Of a stretch of 64,000 nucleotides of DNA, positions 1 to 8,995 are shown piece by piece. The stretch spans positions 45,141-109,140 of the forward strand of contig CAYVMD010000002.1 of assembly GCA_964452465.1 (NCBI GenBank), given 5' to 3'. This DNA is from CAYVMD01 sp964452465. GTDB taxonomy: Bacteria; Armatimonadota; JACIXR01. Position 1 is the stretch's first letter. Every line of letters begins with the position of its first letter. The position numbers and the translations under genes were made by a program. The notes beneath the pieces were generated by a model. The model was given only the letters and a program-made list of their open reading frames with translations, was not told the origin of the DNA and did no database searches.

Positions 1-881
1 AGCCTCTGAGCGATCACGCTCACCAAGGTGTTGGACAATTGTTCATAGATCGCGGAGCTCTCGTGAGGGGGGAAACTGTGGACTATGCGGTCTATGGCGG
101 AGGGAGCGGTAATGGTATGGAGGGAGGTGAGGACGAGATGCCCCATCTCCGCTGCCATCATGGCTATGCTCATCGTTTCCGCGTCCCTCATCTCCCCGAT
201 CATTATCACATCAGGGGTTTCCCGCAGGGCGTTTTTGAGAGCCTGGGCGTAGGAAAGGGTGTCCTTACCCACCTCCCTCTGGCAGATGACCGCCTTCTTG
301 TCCTCGAATACATATTCTATGGGATCCTCTATGGTGATGATATGTGCCTCCCTCGTTTGATTTATGTGCTCTATCATCGCTGCGATGGTAGTGGATTTGC
401 CCGATCCGGTGGGACCGGTCACGATTATCAATCCCTGAGGGTAAGAGGCGAGGGTCTTCAAGAAGGGAGGAAGGAGCAATTGCTCTATGGTGGGTATCTT
501 AAGGGGAATGAGGCGCATAGTTATGGCGATGCTCCCCTTCTGTAGAAAGAGATTAGCCCTCACCCTCGCTATATCGGGTAGGGTGAAGACCAGGTCCAAT
601 TCCTCTCCCCTGTTGAGGCGTCCCAATCTCTCCTCCGCTAATCCCTTCGTCACATCCGGCGCTTTCTCGGGATCCCTGAATTGGAGGAGGTAATCCCGCG
701 TAGCGCTGTAGGCGATGTTCTGGGCGATCTCCAGCATATCCTCTTGATACAGGACATCGAAATCGTCCATGGGGCGGAGATTGCCATCCACCCTCATCAC
801 GGGCTTATTGCCCACCTTCAGGATAATATCAGAAGCGCGATTTTGGACTCCTTTCTGCACCATTTCATATAATTCCGCCAT
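1..881 (-). CDS. pilT: Type IV pilus twitching/retraction ATPase, PilT family (3' end outside window)
   Basis: Hexameric secretion-type ATPase that powers pilus retraction at the inner membrane. About 293 residues are present, running off the left edge. Visible features are the N-terminal PAS-like part (ASDIILKVGNKPVMRVDG), Walker A GPTGSGKST near residue 155, an Asp box (ITIEDPIEY), Walker B-like VIMIGEMRD and the His-box region (GHLVLTSLHT). The start is the ATG at 881-879, preceded by AAGGAGGTG with good spacing. That ribosome site lies inside the end of argH, so the two genes overlap by 17 bases and the ATPase is the third gene of an argG-argH-pilT operon. An insertion of about 30 residues (roughly 70-100) before VRANLF is longer than in textbook PilT, so a PilU-like paralogue is possible. 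Confidence 0.93.
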   Translation of the reverse strand, partial: MAELYEMVQKGVQNRASDIILKVGNKPVMRVDGNLRPMDDFDVLYQEDMLEIAQNIAYSATRDYLLQFRDPEKAPDVTKGLAEERLGRLNRGEELDLVFTLPDIARVRANLFLQKGSIAITMRLIPLKIPTIEQLLLPPFLKTLASYPQGLIIVTGPTGSGKSTTIAAMIEHINQTREAHIITIEDPIEYVFEDKKAVICQREVGKDTLSYAQALKNALRETPDVIMIGEMRDAETMSIAMMAAEMGHLVLTSLHTITAPSAIDRIVHSFPPHESSAIYEQLSNTLVSVIAQR

Positions 882-2247
882 CTTGTGCTAACACCTCCTT
901 GGCTTTTTGAACTTGGGCAGTAACCGCTACTTCGCCCGTGCCTCCGGGGAAGTTCCTCCTCGTGAGGTAGGATTCCAAGGAAAGGCATCGATAAATGTCA
1001 TCCTCAAACAAGGGGGAAAACCTCTTCCATTCCTCGAGATCCAGTTCCTTCAACTTTTTCCCCTGCTCTAAAGCATAGGAGATAACCTGCCCCACGATCC
1101 GATGGGCTTTGCGGAAGGGAGTTCCTTTCTTTAAAAGATAATCCGCTATATCCACGGCGAAGAGATAATCGTCCACGCTTTCCTCCATCCTTTCCCTATT
1201 GAAGGAAAGGTTCTCCAAGATCTTTCTCATAGCATGGAGGGAGGATTTTAGGGTGTCAACCGCATCGAAAAGGAAACTCTTGTCCTCCTGCAGGTCTATG
1301 TTGTAGGCGAGAGGCAACCCCTTTAGGACGGTGAACAGGGAAACGAAATTGCCGAGCATTCTTCCCGCCTTTGCCCTTATTAATTCTGCGGAATCGGGGT
1401 TTTTCTTATGGGGCATGATGCTGGAACCGGTGCAAACCGCATCGGCGAGTTGAACGAATGCGAACTCCTGAGTGGACCAAAGGACGATCTCATTGGCGAG
1501 GCGAGAGAGGTGAAGGAAGGAGATGCAGGCATCGGCGAGGAACTCCAGGACGAAGTCGCGATCGGAGACGGCGTCGAGGGAATTCTCAAAAACCTTACTG
1601 AAGCCCAACTCCTGAGCGATCACCTGAGGATCCAATTCTACCCCTGCCAGAGCACCTGCTCCTTGGGGGGAAACATCCACCCTTTTATAGGCATCCTTTA
1701 ACCTCTCCTTATCCCTCTGGAGCATCCAGAAGTAGGCAAGGAGGTGATGGGAAAGAAGGACGGGCTGGGCGTGTTGGAGGTGGGTATAGCCGGGAAGGAC
1801 ATGATCCTTGTGCGCTTCCGCCAAGGAGAGGAGAACGGTTTGGAGGGCGTGGATCGCCTCCACTATCTCCTTTATCTCCTCCTTTAGGAAAAGGCGCATA
1901 TCGCAGGCTATCTGATCGTTGCGGGAACGAGCATAGCGCAGGAATCCCGCTTCTTCCCCCACCCGCTCGTAAAGCCAATTCTCAAGGAGGGTATGCACAT
2001 CCTCCGCTTCATCGCCTTTTATCTCTATCTCCCCCTTCTTTATTCCCTCCTCGAGCTTCTCCAATGCGTTCAGGATCTTCCCTTCTAATTCCTCGCTTAT
2101 TATCCCCGCTTTTCTCAAAGCCTTTGCATGTGCTTTCGTGGATAGAATGTCGTAGAGGATGAGCCTTCTATCCACGGGAAGGGAGGAAAGAAATTCCTCA
2201 ATAAGAGGGTTTAGGGGTTCCTTAAATCTGCCCCCCCATAACTTCAA
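865..2247 (-). CDS. argH: Argininosuccinate lyase
   Basis: Last step of arginine synthesis: splits argininosuccinate into arginine and fumarate in the cytoplasm. The fumarase/aspartase superfamily signature GSSIMPHKKNP lies near residue 272, and SRNDQIACDMRL and TxHLQxAQP motifs are present. I place the start at a TTG (2247-2245) that overlaps the argG stop as TTGA. This gives MKLWGGRFKEP, the usual ArgH beginning, with GGAGG eight bases upstream, and a protein of 460 residues, the normal family length. A longer open frame reaching 2286 would add 13 residues not seen in the family. Translationally coupled to argG upstream and pilT downstream. Confidence 0.97.
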   Translation of the reverse strand: MKLWGGRFKEPLNPLIEEFLSSLPVDRRLILYDILSTKAHAKALRKAGIISEELEGKILNALEKLEEGIKKGEIEIKGDEAEDVHTLLENWLYERVGEEAGFLRYARSRNDQIACDMRLFLKEEIKEIVEAIHALQTVLLSLAEAHKDHVLPGYTHLQHAQPVLLSHHLLAYFWMLQRDKERLKDAYKRVDVSPQGAGALAGVELDPQVIAQELGFSKVFENSLDAVSDRDFVLEFLADACISFLHLSRLANEIVLWSTQEFAFVQLADAVCTGSSIMPHKKNPDSAELIRAKAGRMLGNFVSLFTVLKGLPLAYNIDLQEDKSFLFDAVDTLKSSLHAMRKILENLSFNRERMEESVDDYLFAVDIADYLLKKGTPFRKAHRIVGQVISYALEQGKKLKELDLEEWKRFSPLFEDDIYRCLSLESYLTRRNFPGGTGEVAVTAQVQKAKEVLAQDGGII

Positions 2248-3437
2248 CTCTTCTGCCTCCTCTCCATCTTGTAGGGAAGCCCCCATAGCCTCACGAAGCC
2301 CTCCGCCAACCTCTGGTCGAATATATCCCCTTCCCCGTAAGTAGCTAAGGAAAGGTCATATAAGCTATAGGGGGAGGAGCGCCCTACGGGCTGGCAAGTC
2401 CCCTTGTATAGTTTGAGCCTCACCTTGCCCGATACGAATTTCTCTGCTTCCTCTACGAAGGCATCCATGCTTTCCCTCAGATGGGAGAACCAAAGACCAT
2501 AGTATACGATCTCCGCGTATTTGGTATCTATTTGACTTTGCTTGAAATGGAGGAGTTCCCTGCTCATGGTGAGCCCCTCCAGGTCCTTGTGGGCAGTTAT
2601 GAGGAGGGTGGCAGCGGGAGCTTCATATACCTCCCTTGACTTTATGCCCACCAATCTATTCTCCACCATGTCTATCCTGCCCACCCCATGCCTTCCAGCG
2701 ATCTCGTTCAAAAGGGAGATCAAATTGTGGGGAGGCAACTTCTTCCCATTCACCCCCACCGGCTCCCCCTTCTCGAACTCTATCTCCACATATTCCCCTT
2801 CCTCGGGGGCTTCCTTGGGAGAAATAGTCCACTCGAAGATATCCTCGGGGGGCTCTGCGGAGGGGTCCTCGAGGATTCCGCATTCTATCGACCGCCCCCA
2901 GAGGTTCACATCTATGGAATAGGGCTTTTCCTTCTTAGCGGGCACGGGTATCCCCTTCTCCCGGGCGTACTCCATCTCCTCTTCCCTCGAAAGCCCCCAC
3001 TCCCTCACGGGAGCGATGATCCTCAGATCGGGGGCCAAAGCCATGAAGGATACCTCGAAGCGCACCTGATCGTTCCCCTTTCCGGTGGAACCGTGGGCAA
3101 CCGCCTGTGCTTTCTCCTGCCTCGCTATCTCGACCACCTTCTGGGCGATGAGGGGGCGGGAAAGGGCAGCGGATAGGGGGTAGTGTCCTTCGTAAAGGGC
3201 GTTCGCCTTTAGCGCCCGGAAGGCGAATTCCTTAGCGAATTCCTCCCGGGCATCTACAACATAACTTGCCACTGCTCCTATCTTAAGGGCGCGCTCTCTG
3301 ATCTCCTCGTAGTTCTTCTCCTCTCCCACATCCACAGCCACTGCTATGACATCCATACCGTATTTCTCCTGTAACCATTTTATGGCCACCGAGGTATCTA
3401 ACCCGCCGGAATAGGCTAAGACAACCTTCTCCTTCAA
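2244..3437 (-). CDS. argG: Argininosuccinate synthase
   Basis: Joins citrulline and aspartate with ATP to give argininosuccinate. 397 residues, normal length. The N-terminal pyrophosphatase-type ATP loop AYSGGLDTS is at residues 8-16. AHGSTGKGNDQVRFE and SIDVNLWGRSIECG are further ArgG signatures. The start is a TTG (3437-3435) with AAAGGAGG nine bases upstream. First gene of the argG-argH-pilT operon, with a good promoter just upstream. Confidence 0.98.
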   Translation of the reverse strand: MKEKVVLAYSGGLDTSVAIKWLQEKYGMDVIAVAVDVGEEKNYEEIRERALKIGAVASYVVDAREEFAKEFAFRALKANALYEGHYPLSAALSRPLIAQKVVEIARQEKAQAVAHGSTGKGNDQVRFEVSFMALAPDLRIIAPVREWGLSREEEMEYAREKGIPVPAKKEKPYSIDVNLWGRSIECGILEDPSAEPPEDIFEWTISPKEAPEEGEYVEIEFEKGEPVGVNGKKLPPHNLISLLNEIAGRHGVGRIDMVENRLVGIKSREVYEAPAATLLITAHKDLEGLTMSRELLHFKQSQIDTKYAEIVYYGLWFSHLRESMDAFVEEAEKFVSGKVRLKLYKGTCQPVGRSSPYSLYDLSLATYGEGDIFDQRLAEGFVRLWGLPYKMERRQKS

Positions 3438-3465
3438 TTTAACAACCTCCTTTTATAACTCTTAA

Positions 3466-3494
3466 ATTATAAAGCTTTTTCCTCTTCATATCAA
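3466..3494 (-). promoter_or_regulatory. Promoter of the argG operon
   Basis: Read on the minus strand: -35 TTGATA (3494-3489), 17-base spacer, -10 TATAAT (3471-3466). The -10 lies about 28 bases before the argG TTG start, leaving room for the AAAGGAGG site. Close to sigma-70 consensus. I see no ARG-box-like palindrome. Confidence 0.75.
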
Positions 3495-3589
3495 CAAACG
3501 CTCGGGAAAGATACCCTTGTCAGCGAATATGCCCCTTATTTCATTTGAGGGAGGAGGTCCTAAAGACGGAGGAATACAACCGAAAATTC

Positions 3590-3611
3590 GTCATTTTGAC
3601 ACACAAATGAC
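3590..3611. promoter_or_regulatory. Operator-like palindrome upstream of the TonB receptor
   Basis: A perfect inverted repeat, GTCATTT (3590-3596) and AAATGAC (3605-3611), with an 8-base spacer containing TGACACAC. It sits 52 bases before the receptor ATG, in the argG/receptor intergenic region and about 95 bases upstream of the argG -35. The position suits a dimeric regulator of the receptor gene. No regulator gene is adjacent, and I cannot assign the binding protein. Confidence 0.4.
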
Positions 3612-3663
3612 ATATTAAACTTCTAAACTTGAGAAAATTGCTCCAAAAGGAGGTAGAAAGAAG

Positions 3664-5568
3664 ATGAGGCGTTTGCTCTTGTTAGTCCTCCTTGTTGGGA
3701 TTGGCTTATGTTTAGCCCAGGAAGAGGTAGAGATTCCCGAGTTGGCGGTGGAGGTGCAGGTGGAAGCGGAGAAGGAGAAGCCGGCACAGGTGGTGGAGGT
3801 TCCGGTGGAGAAGATAGAGAAGATGGTGAATGTGCAGTCTATACCCGATGTATTGAAGAGGCAAGCGGGAACGGAATCCGCTGTAGGCGCCGCCCTTTGC
3901 GCTACCATGCCCATCGTGCGGGGCAACGATTCCAAATGGACCCAGGTTCTCCTGGAGGGGGCGATCCTATCCCCCATCGGTAGACCGTTTGTCCTCAATA
4001 TGATGCCACTCACCGCCATAGAGAAGGTAGAGCTGGTAAAAGGACCAGCCCCACCTCAATATCCCGGCTCGACCATTGGTGGGCTCGTTTTGCTCACCAT
4101 GAAGAGCGGTGACAAATACCCTGGCGGGGACGCTCGCCTCACCTTCGGTAGCTACGGCAGGCAGACCTACGAGGTTTGGTCGGGTGGTGGTGATGAGGAG
4201 CAGAACTATTTTGTGGCGGTGAACCGTAATCTCCACACCGGTTGGCTACCTCATCAACGCCAAAACCTCACGGAGGTCTCCCTTAAACTACAATTCTCCC
4301 CCGATCCTACCTCTAAGGTTTCCCTCCTGGGGACATCTTTAAACGGCATCATCTGGGGGTACAGACCGTTGGGTCCCAATCCCTTTGGCAGTTGGGAGGC
4401 GGAATGGACCATCCATTCTCGTGCCACCTCCGCCATCACCTATACTAAGCGGTTGACCGATAAAACCGACTACATGCTCCGCATAACCCCCTACTCCTTC
4501 TCCGGCGACCAAGTCTGGCAGAAATATTCCAAGGCTACAGGGCAAGTACAGCCAGTCTTTATGCCTTGGCGCTATGCCCTCCTGAAGACGGAATTCCAAT
4601 ACAATATTCGTCCTAATCCAAACAGCATTTGGACCTGGGGAATGGGTTATCAGAGAGATCGTTTCCGCACACCAGGTGAATTGGATGTGAAATACATGGG
4701 GAATATCCCTGACGATAAGTGGAAGAAATACATCCAAACCTTCAGATGGGCTTTCCTTCAAAATACCTTCATCAATAGCAAGCGCCAACTCTTCACCTTA
4801 GCCCTGCGCTTTGATGATGCCAGCCCGGGCAAGACGATAATATCCCCCTTCCTGAGCAGCCGCCTTCCCATAGACCAATCCACTAACTTGAGGATTGCTG
4901 TTACCAAGAACAGGAGGTTCGCCGATCTCAACGAACTTTATGGCGAGGGGATGTGGGTGGGAAATATCAATTTGAAACCCGAGACCGGTTGGACATATCA
5001 GGTGGATTGGGAAAAGAAAATGGGCGATAAGGGCACCCTCACCCTTTCCCTCTATCACACAAAATTGGACAATGTCATAGGCGCAGATCAGAACAATGTC
5101 TTCCAGAACATAGGGAGGGCACGCCTCAGAGGTTTGGAGTGTGAGTATGAGAGGGCAACCCCCTGGGGCTCTTGGTGGTATGCCTACACTTTCCTCGATG
5201 CTAAGGATTTGGTGCAAAATCGTCCCCTTATCGTGGTCTTCCGCACCGCCATGCCCAAGCATTCCTTGAAGACAGGGGTTACGATAAACGATAAAAACGG
5301 ACTTAACTATGATTTAGAACTGTTGATGTATGGACCGCGCAGGACCGATGTGGATAAGCCCACATTCGTGGGGGATCCTTGGAATGTCACGGTGCCACCG
5401 CAAATCGGAGGCTACGCAGTAGTAAATTTGAAAATCGAGAAGCAGTTCAGCCAGGATAGGTCATTTACCCTCGCGGTGGAGAACCTCTTTGATAAAGAAT
5501 ATCAGGATCTCCTCTTTTACCCAAGGGCAGGGCGCTGGGTGAGCGTTACTTTCTCCCAGAAGTTTTAA
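3664..5568 (+). CDS. TonB-dependent outer membrane receptor
   Basis: Outer-membrane gated barrel for active uptake of a ligand, energised by TonB. 634 residues. Signal peptide at residues 1-19 (MRRLLLLVLLVGIGLCLAQ). A short acidic/Val-rich linker is followed by a plug domain at about 55-150 (VQSIPDVLKRQAG, IVRGNDSKWTQVLLEG, IEKVELVKGPAPPQYP, GGLVLLTMKSG). A beta-barrel rich in aromatic strands fills the rest, with the DLNELYGEGMWVGNINLKPE motif, LRGLECEYE, ENLFDKEYQDL and a terminal Phe for BAM recognition. The ribosome site AAAGGAGGT precedes the ATG. The gene is monocistronic between an operator-like palindrome and a two-way terminator. The substrate cannot be told; flanking glycosidases suggest a glycan, but metal or cofactor uptake is equally possible. 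Confidence 0.9.
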   Translation: MRRLLLLVLLVGIGLCLAQEEVEIPELAVEVQVEAEKEKPAQVVEVPVEKIEKMVNVQSIPDVLKRQAGTESAVGAALCATMPIVRGNDSKWTQVLLEGAILSPIGRPFVLNMMPLTAIEKVELVKGPAPPQYPGSTIGGLVLLTMKSGDKYPGGDARLTFGSYGRQTYEVWSGGGDEEQNYFVAVNRNLHTGWLPHQRQNLTEVSLKLQFSPDPTSKVSLLGTSLNGIIWGYRPLGPNPFGSWEAEWTIHSRATSAITYTKRLTDKTDYMLRITPYSFSGDQVWQKYSKATGQVQPVFMPWRYALLKTEFQYNIRPNPNSIWTWGMGYQRDRFRTPGELDVKYMGNIPDDKWKKYIQTFRWAFLQNTFINSKRQLFTLALRFDDASPGKTIISPFLSSRLPIDQSTNLRIAVTKNRRFADLNELYGEGMWVGNINLKPETGWTYQVDWEKKMGDKGTLTLSLYHTKLDNVIGADQNNVFQNIGRARLRGLECEYERATPWGSWWYAYTFLDAKDLVQNRPLIVVFRTAMPKHSLKTGVTINDKNGLNYDLELLMYGPRRTDVDKPTFVGDPWNVTVPPQIGGYAVVNLKIEKQFSQDRSFTLAVENLFDKEYQDLLFYPRAGRWVSVTFSQKF

Positions 5569-5575
5569 ATCAAAA

Positions 5576-5601
5576 GGGGGGCAGGCTTAAGCCTGCCCCC
5601 C
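5576..5601. terminator. Two-way intrinsic terminator
   Basis: Perfect 26-base palindrome whose arm is AAGCCTGCCCCCC. It lies between the convergent TonB receptor (stop at 5568) and the hydrolase whose stop is at 5605. It is followed by T-rich sequence on the plus strand and by TTTTG on the minus strand, so it can end transcription from both sides. Confidence 0.85.
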
Positions 5602-5604
5602 TTC

Positions 5605-8600
5605 TTATTTCCTCTTCTCTATCCTCTCCACCTTCCACTCCGCATTCCTCCACCCTCTAACCTCCGCCTCGATCCTCCCGGGGCAATCCTCACCTTTACA
5701 GCCATAGATGACCAGATCCTTTCCCTCCTCCTGGTAAACCTCCCCTGCCTTTACCTCCTTCCCCACATCCTTCCATATATCGGGATGCTGCCTTCCCCCT
5801 TCGTCCTTCCAGAAGAGGTAGTGGAAATCCTCTCGGGAGATGAGAAGCCCTCCAAAGCAACCTTTCAATTGGGGATCATACCAAGAGGCGCCTGGCGAAG
5901 CCTTGTAATAGGCGGGAACAACCTCCTCCTTCTCATGGATGTAGCACCATCTTCGAGGGGTGCTGTTCGGCTCATCGTCATCTGAGCTCCCTCCTATGTT
6001 GGAGGGAAGATAATGGAAGTAAGCGCCAAATTTCCAAGCGTTCTGGGAGGTATTCCTTAGCCAGAGGAAGCGTCCCAAGAACCAGGGCTTTCCGGAAAGT
6101 ATGGTGAGGCGATAGGCGACCTCGTAATTTTGAGGTCTTGCCCTCAAGGGAGCGAATACCCCCTTCTCCCCTACCTCCGTTATCGCCTCGCCCCCATCGA
6201 AACCCGCGGTTATATCCACGATCGTCCTTAAAGTGCCCTGTCTTACCTTCACATCTTTTATTTTATTGGGAGCAACCCAGAGGAATTGGGCTAATTCCTG
6301 CCTCACCAAGGCTTGATATCTCCCCAACTCCAAATCCCCGATGAAGATCTCGTCAACCAAGTCGCCGTCATCCTCCCTCTTCACCAATCTCAAAACGCCG
6401 TTATCTATCTCGAACTTGTTGCCATTCAGGGAAACCTTGACCTGCGATGGGAAAGGCATAGAAGGAGGTTGGGAAGTGGGGTAAACGAAAAGGGAGAGGG
6501 CGGTGTAGGGCGGGACCTCGGGCAAGAGGAGGAGAAGTTCTTTGGTATCCGGGTCGTATTCGGAGGGCACCAAATTTCCCCTCTCATCGGCGACGAGGAG
6601 GGATGCCCCTCTATATTGGGAAGGCAGGTGCTTGCCTAAATCTATCGAGAGGGGGATATCCCTTACGCTGGCGGGGCCTTCGTTGGCGATAATGAGGGGG
6701 AGTCGCCACTCGCCATCCAGCCAACTGCTACCCTTCTGATAGAAGATCCCTTTAGCGGAGGCTATCTTCAAGCCCTTCCATCTCGCTTCCACATAAACGA
6801 GGTAGGCGGAGGCGGAAGGAGGGGAGAAGGGCAGGGTTTCCCTCTCCTTCACCAGTAGCCTTCTCGCTTCCTTTTGTCCGTTGATGAAGAAGCTTACCTC
6901 CACATAATCCGGCTTTCCGCTGTTCTTGAGGATTACCCTATCCTTTTGGACCTCCAGGGAGAGGTTGGGCATCTCCCTCGCGTGGATGGGATAGACCAAG
7001 GGGTTAAGTTGGGAAGCGGTCTTCACAAGCAAGGGGTAGGGCTCGTCCTCTCCATTAACCAAGCCATAATTCGTGTTTTCGGGGAAGGTGGTGGATATGC
7101 CCTCCTTGGGCTCATCCACCCACATGAAGTAGTGGGAGCCCACCATGAAGGGAAGGCGAAAGAGGAGGGTTTGGAAGATGGAGAAGGCTTTCGCCCTTTC
7201 CTCTTGGGTGGCGAAGCGTTGCCCCGCTCCATGGGTGCAGGGTAGTCCGCTATCCAGGGCGGGGAAGGACCACTCGGTTAGCATGAACGGCTTGTTGGTT
7301 TCCTTATAACGCTCCCAAAGCATCTTCTCCACATCGAGCACTTCCTCCTTCTCTAGATCAACGAAGGGATACATGTTGACGCTAACGACATCGCAGTATT
7401 TGCCCGCAGCACGCCAGGCGGGATCGGGAGCGGTCCAGGCGAATCGACAACCCAGGACGAGGTGATTGGGATCGGCGGATTTGATCGCCTTCACGGTGAT
7501 GGAGAAGTACCTATCTGCTATCAGGGCGACGAAATCCATCTTGTCTTTTATAGCCTTCTCCGTTTCGCCTATCGCTTGGTTCACCCTCATCAACTCATCG
7601 AAGGATGAAAGCGCAACGCCCCAGGCTTTATTGAAATCGTTTATCGTCTTGTACCTCCCCCTCAGGAAGTCCACGAAAGCCCTCCTGGCGGAATGCTTGG
7701 GAGGTAGTTTGAAGATCTCGTCCGCCAAGCCCCATTCCCTGCCCGATTTGCCGAACCACTCCAACTCGTTATCTATGAAGTAGCCGATGAGCCAAGGATC
7801 GTCCTTGTGAGGGGTGCACACCTCCCTCGCCCTTTTGAGGCAATACTCCTCGAATTGGGGATGAAATACATTAGGAAAGCCCGTCCAACCAATGGGCTGG
7901 CAGATGTAATCGTGTTGGGCGAAGGAGGAGCCAAGGGCGACGAATTCCGTGTGAGCCAATCCTTGATATCTCACGCTTCGGGAGGAGTTCGCCCCCAGAG
8001 AGGTAAAGCCCCAGGAGAGTAGCCTCTGAACCGCCGACTTCCCCCACGCCTCCTCGCTCCCATACTTCTGGGAGACGAACCTATTGTAGGGAGCGTAGCC
8101 CAATTTCTCCGCCCAATGCACATTGTAATTGCAATGATCCGTGCCAACCGAATAGAAGGCGTTCCCCTCGGGGTCTATGAGCCACCAGACCTCCCCGATC
8201 TTCTTCGTGTAGAAGAAGCCGGTCGCCTTCGCCTTGACCCCCTCCCACCCCTTCCCCTTGTAAGGGGGATACTGAGGTTTGGGAGGGGAGTATCTTTCCT
8301 CCTTCATGATTTTCACCTCCACATCGTCGAATATAGAGAGGAAACCGCTATTCGTGAGCCCCACCTTCCCCAGCCTCACCGCCTTCTTATCCTCGAAGAG
8401 GAAGCGCCTTCGCCAGAGCAATTGCCCATTCTCCCCTTGTATATAGCCGGTTATTCCCTCCCCATCCAATTCGATGGTGAGGCGATAAGGGCGATTATAC
8501 TCCCAGGCGAGGTCGGAGGGACCCACTTCATCCGTCTGTCTCAGATTAGCCTGGGAAAGCCAAACCCCCTCCAGGGATTCGCAAAGTTCGGCATAATGCC

Positions 8601-8958
8601 TTCTCCCTTGGCTATCCGGCGCCTCCACTAAGGCGAGGTGCCAAAAGTTATTGCTATCCAAGAACACGGCGATCCCAGCTACCTTCCAATCCGTCGTCCT
8701 CTTCTCCCGCACCACAAGTGTAGCGGAGAGGGTGAGGACGCTCGCATAGGGGGTCTTCTCCCATATCAGAAAACTACGTCCCGCCACATCGCAGAGCATC
8801 TTTCCTGCCTCTATACGCCATCCAATAGAGGTGGAATACCAATTGGGAGAGGCATCGCTTCCCTCTTTGTAGGAGGAGAAATCCTCGTGGAAGGATTTCT
8901 GGGGGAAAACGGGGATGGTTAAGGAAAGAACGAAGATTAAACAAGCTAATTTTCGCAC
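5605..8958 (-). CDS. Secreted GH-A clan glycoside hydrolase (agarase/GH50-like) with N-terminal jelly-roll domain
   Basis: Predicted exported polysaccharide hydrolase of about 1117 residues. The start is a GTG (8958-8956) with GGAGGTGA just upstream; an upstream TTG would put that ribosome site inside the gene. Signal peptide VRKLACLIFVLSLTIPVFPQ. Residues about 25-225 form a concanavalin-like domain (FHEDFSSYKEG to IFDDVEVKIM). A (beta/alpha)8 barrel then follows, with DPWLIGYFIDNELEW (acid/base Glu near residue 398) and PFMLTEWSFPA (nucleophile Glu near 562). Beta-sandwich domains follow to the end. The DNE and TEW pattern resembles GH50/GH86 agarase-like enzymes, but the family and substrate are not certain. 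Ends at the shared two-way terminator. It follows dedA in the same direction after a 37-base gap. Confidence 0.75.
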   Translation of the reverse strand: MRKLACLIFVLSLTIPVFPQKSFHEDFSSYKEGSDASPNWYSTSIGWRIEAGKMLCDVAGRSFLIWEKTPYASVLTLSATLVVREKRTTDWKVAGIAVFLDSNNFWHLALVEAPDSQGRRHYAELCESLEGVWLSQANLRQTDEVGPSDLAWEYNRPYRLTIELDGEGITGYIQGENGQLLWRRRFLFEDKKAVRLGKVGLTNSGFLSIFDDVEVKIMKEERYSPPKPQYPPYKGKGWEGVKAKATGFFYTKKIGEVWWLIDPEGNAFYSVGTDHCNYNVHWAEKLGYAPYNRFVSQKYGSEEAWGKSAVQRLLSWGFTSLGANSSRSVRYQGLAHTEFVALGSSFAQHDYICQPIGWTGFPNVFHPQFEEYCLKRAREVCTPHKDDPWLIGYFIDNELEWFGKSGREWGLADEIFKLPPKHSARRAFVDFLRGRYKTINDFNKAWGVALSSFDELMRVNQAIGETEKAIKDKMDFVALIADRYFSITVKAIKSADPNHLVLGCRFAWTAPDPAWRAAGKYCDVVSVNMYPFVDLEKEEVLDVEKMLWERYKETNKPFMLTEWSFPALDSGLPCTHGAGQRFATQEERAKAFSIFQTLLFRLPFMVGSHYFMWVDEPKEGISTTFPENTNYGLVNGEDEPYPLLVKTASQLNPLVYPIHAREMPNLSLEVQKDRVILKNSGKPDYVEVSFFINGQKEARRLLVKERETLPFSPPSASAYLVYVEARWKGLKIASAKGIFYQKGSSWLDGEWRLPLIIANEGPASVRDIPLSIDLGKHLPSQYRGASLLVADERGNLVPSEYDPDTKELLLLLPEVPPYTALSLFVYPTSQPPSMPFPSQVKVSLNGNKFEIDNGVLRLVKREDDGDLVDEIFIGDLELGRYQALVRQELAQFLWVAPNKIKDVKVRQGTLRTIVDITAGFDGGEAITEVGEKGVFAPLRARPQNYEVAYRLTILSGKPWFLGRFLWLRNTSQNAWKFGAYFHYLPSNIGGSSDDDEPNSTPRRWCYIHEKEEVVPAYYKASPGASWYDPQLKGCFGGLLISREDFHYLFWKDEGGRQHPDIWKDVGKEVKAGEVYQEEGKDLVIYGCKGEDCPGRIEAEVRGWRNAEWKVERIEKRK

Positions 8959-8995
8959 GCCCTTCACCTCCAATGGATATTGTGGAGGATATTTC

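Noticed and set aside
1408..1701. Plus-strand open frame inside argH
   Set aside because: Out-of-frame shadow of a well supported gene; no ribosome site or family resemblance. The same applies to the many long frames opposite the hydrolases (for example 14646-15578 and 24774-25622).
2159..2344. Frame on the plus strand across the argG/argH junction
   Set aside because: The junction is explained fully by the TTGA overlap of argG and argH.
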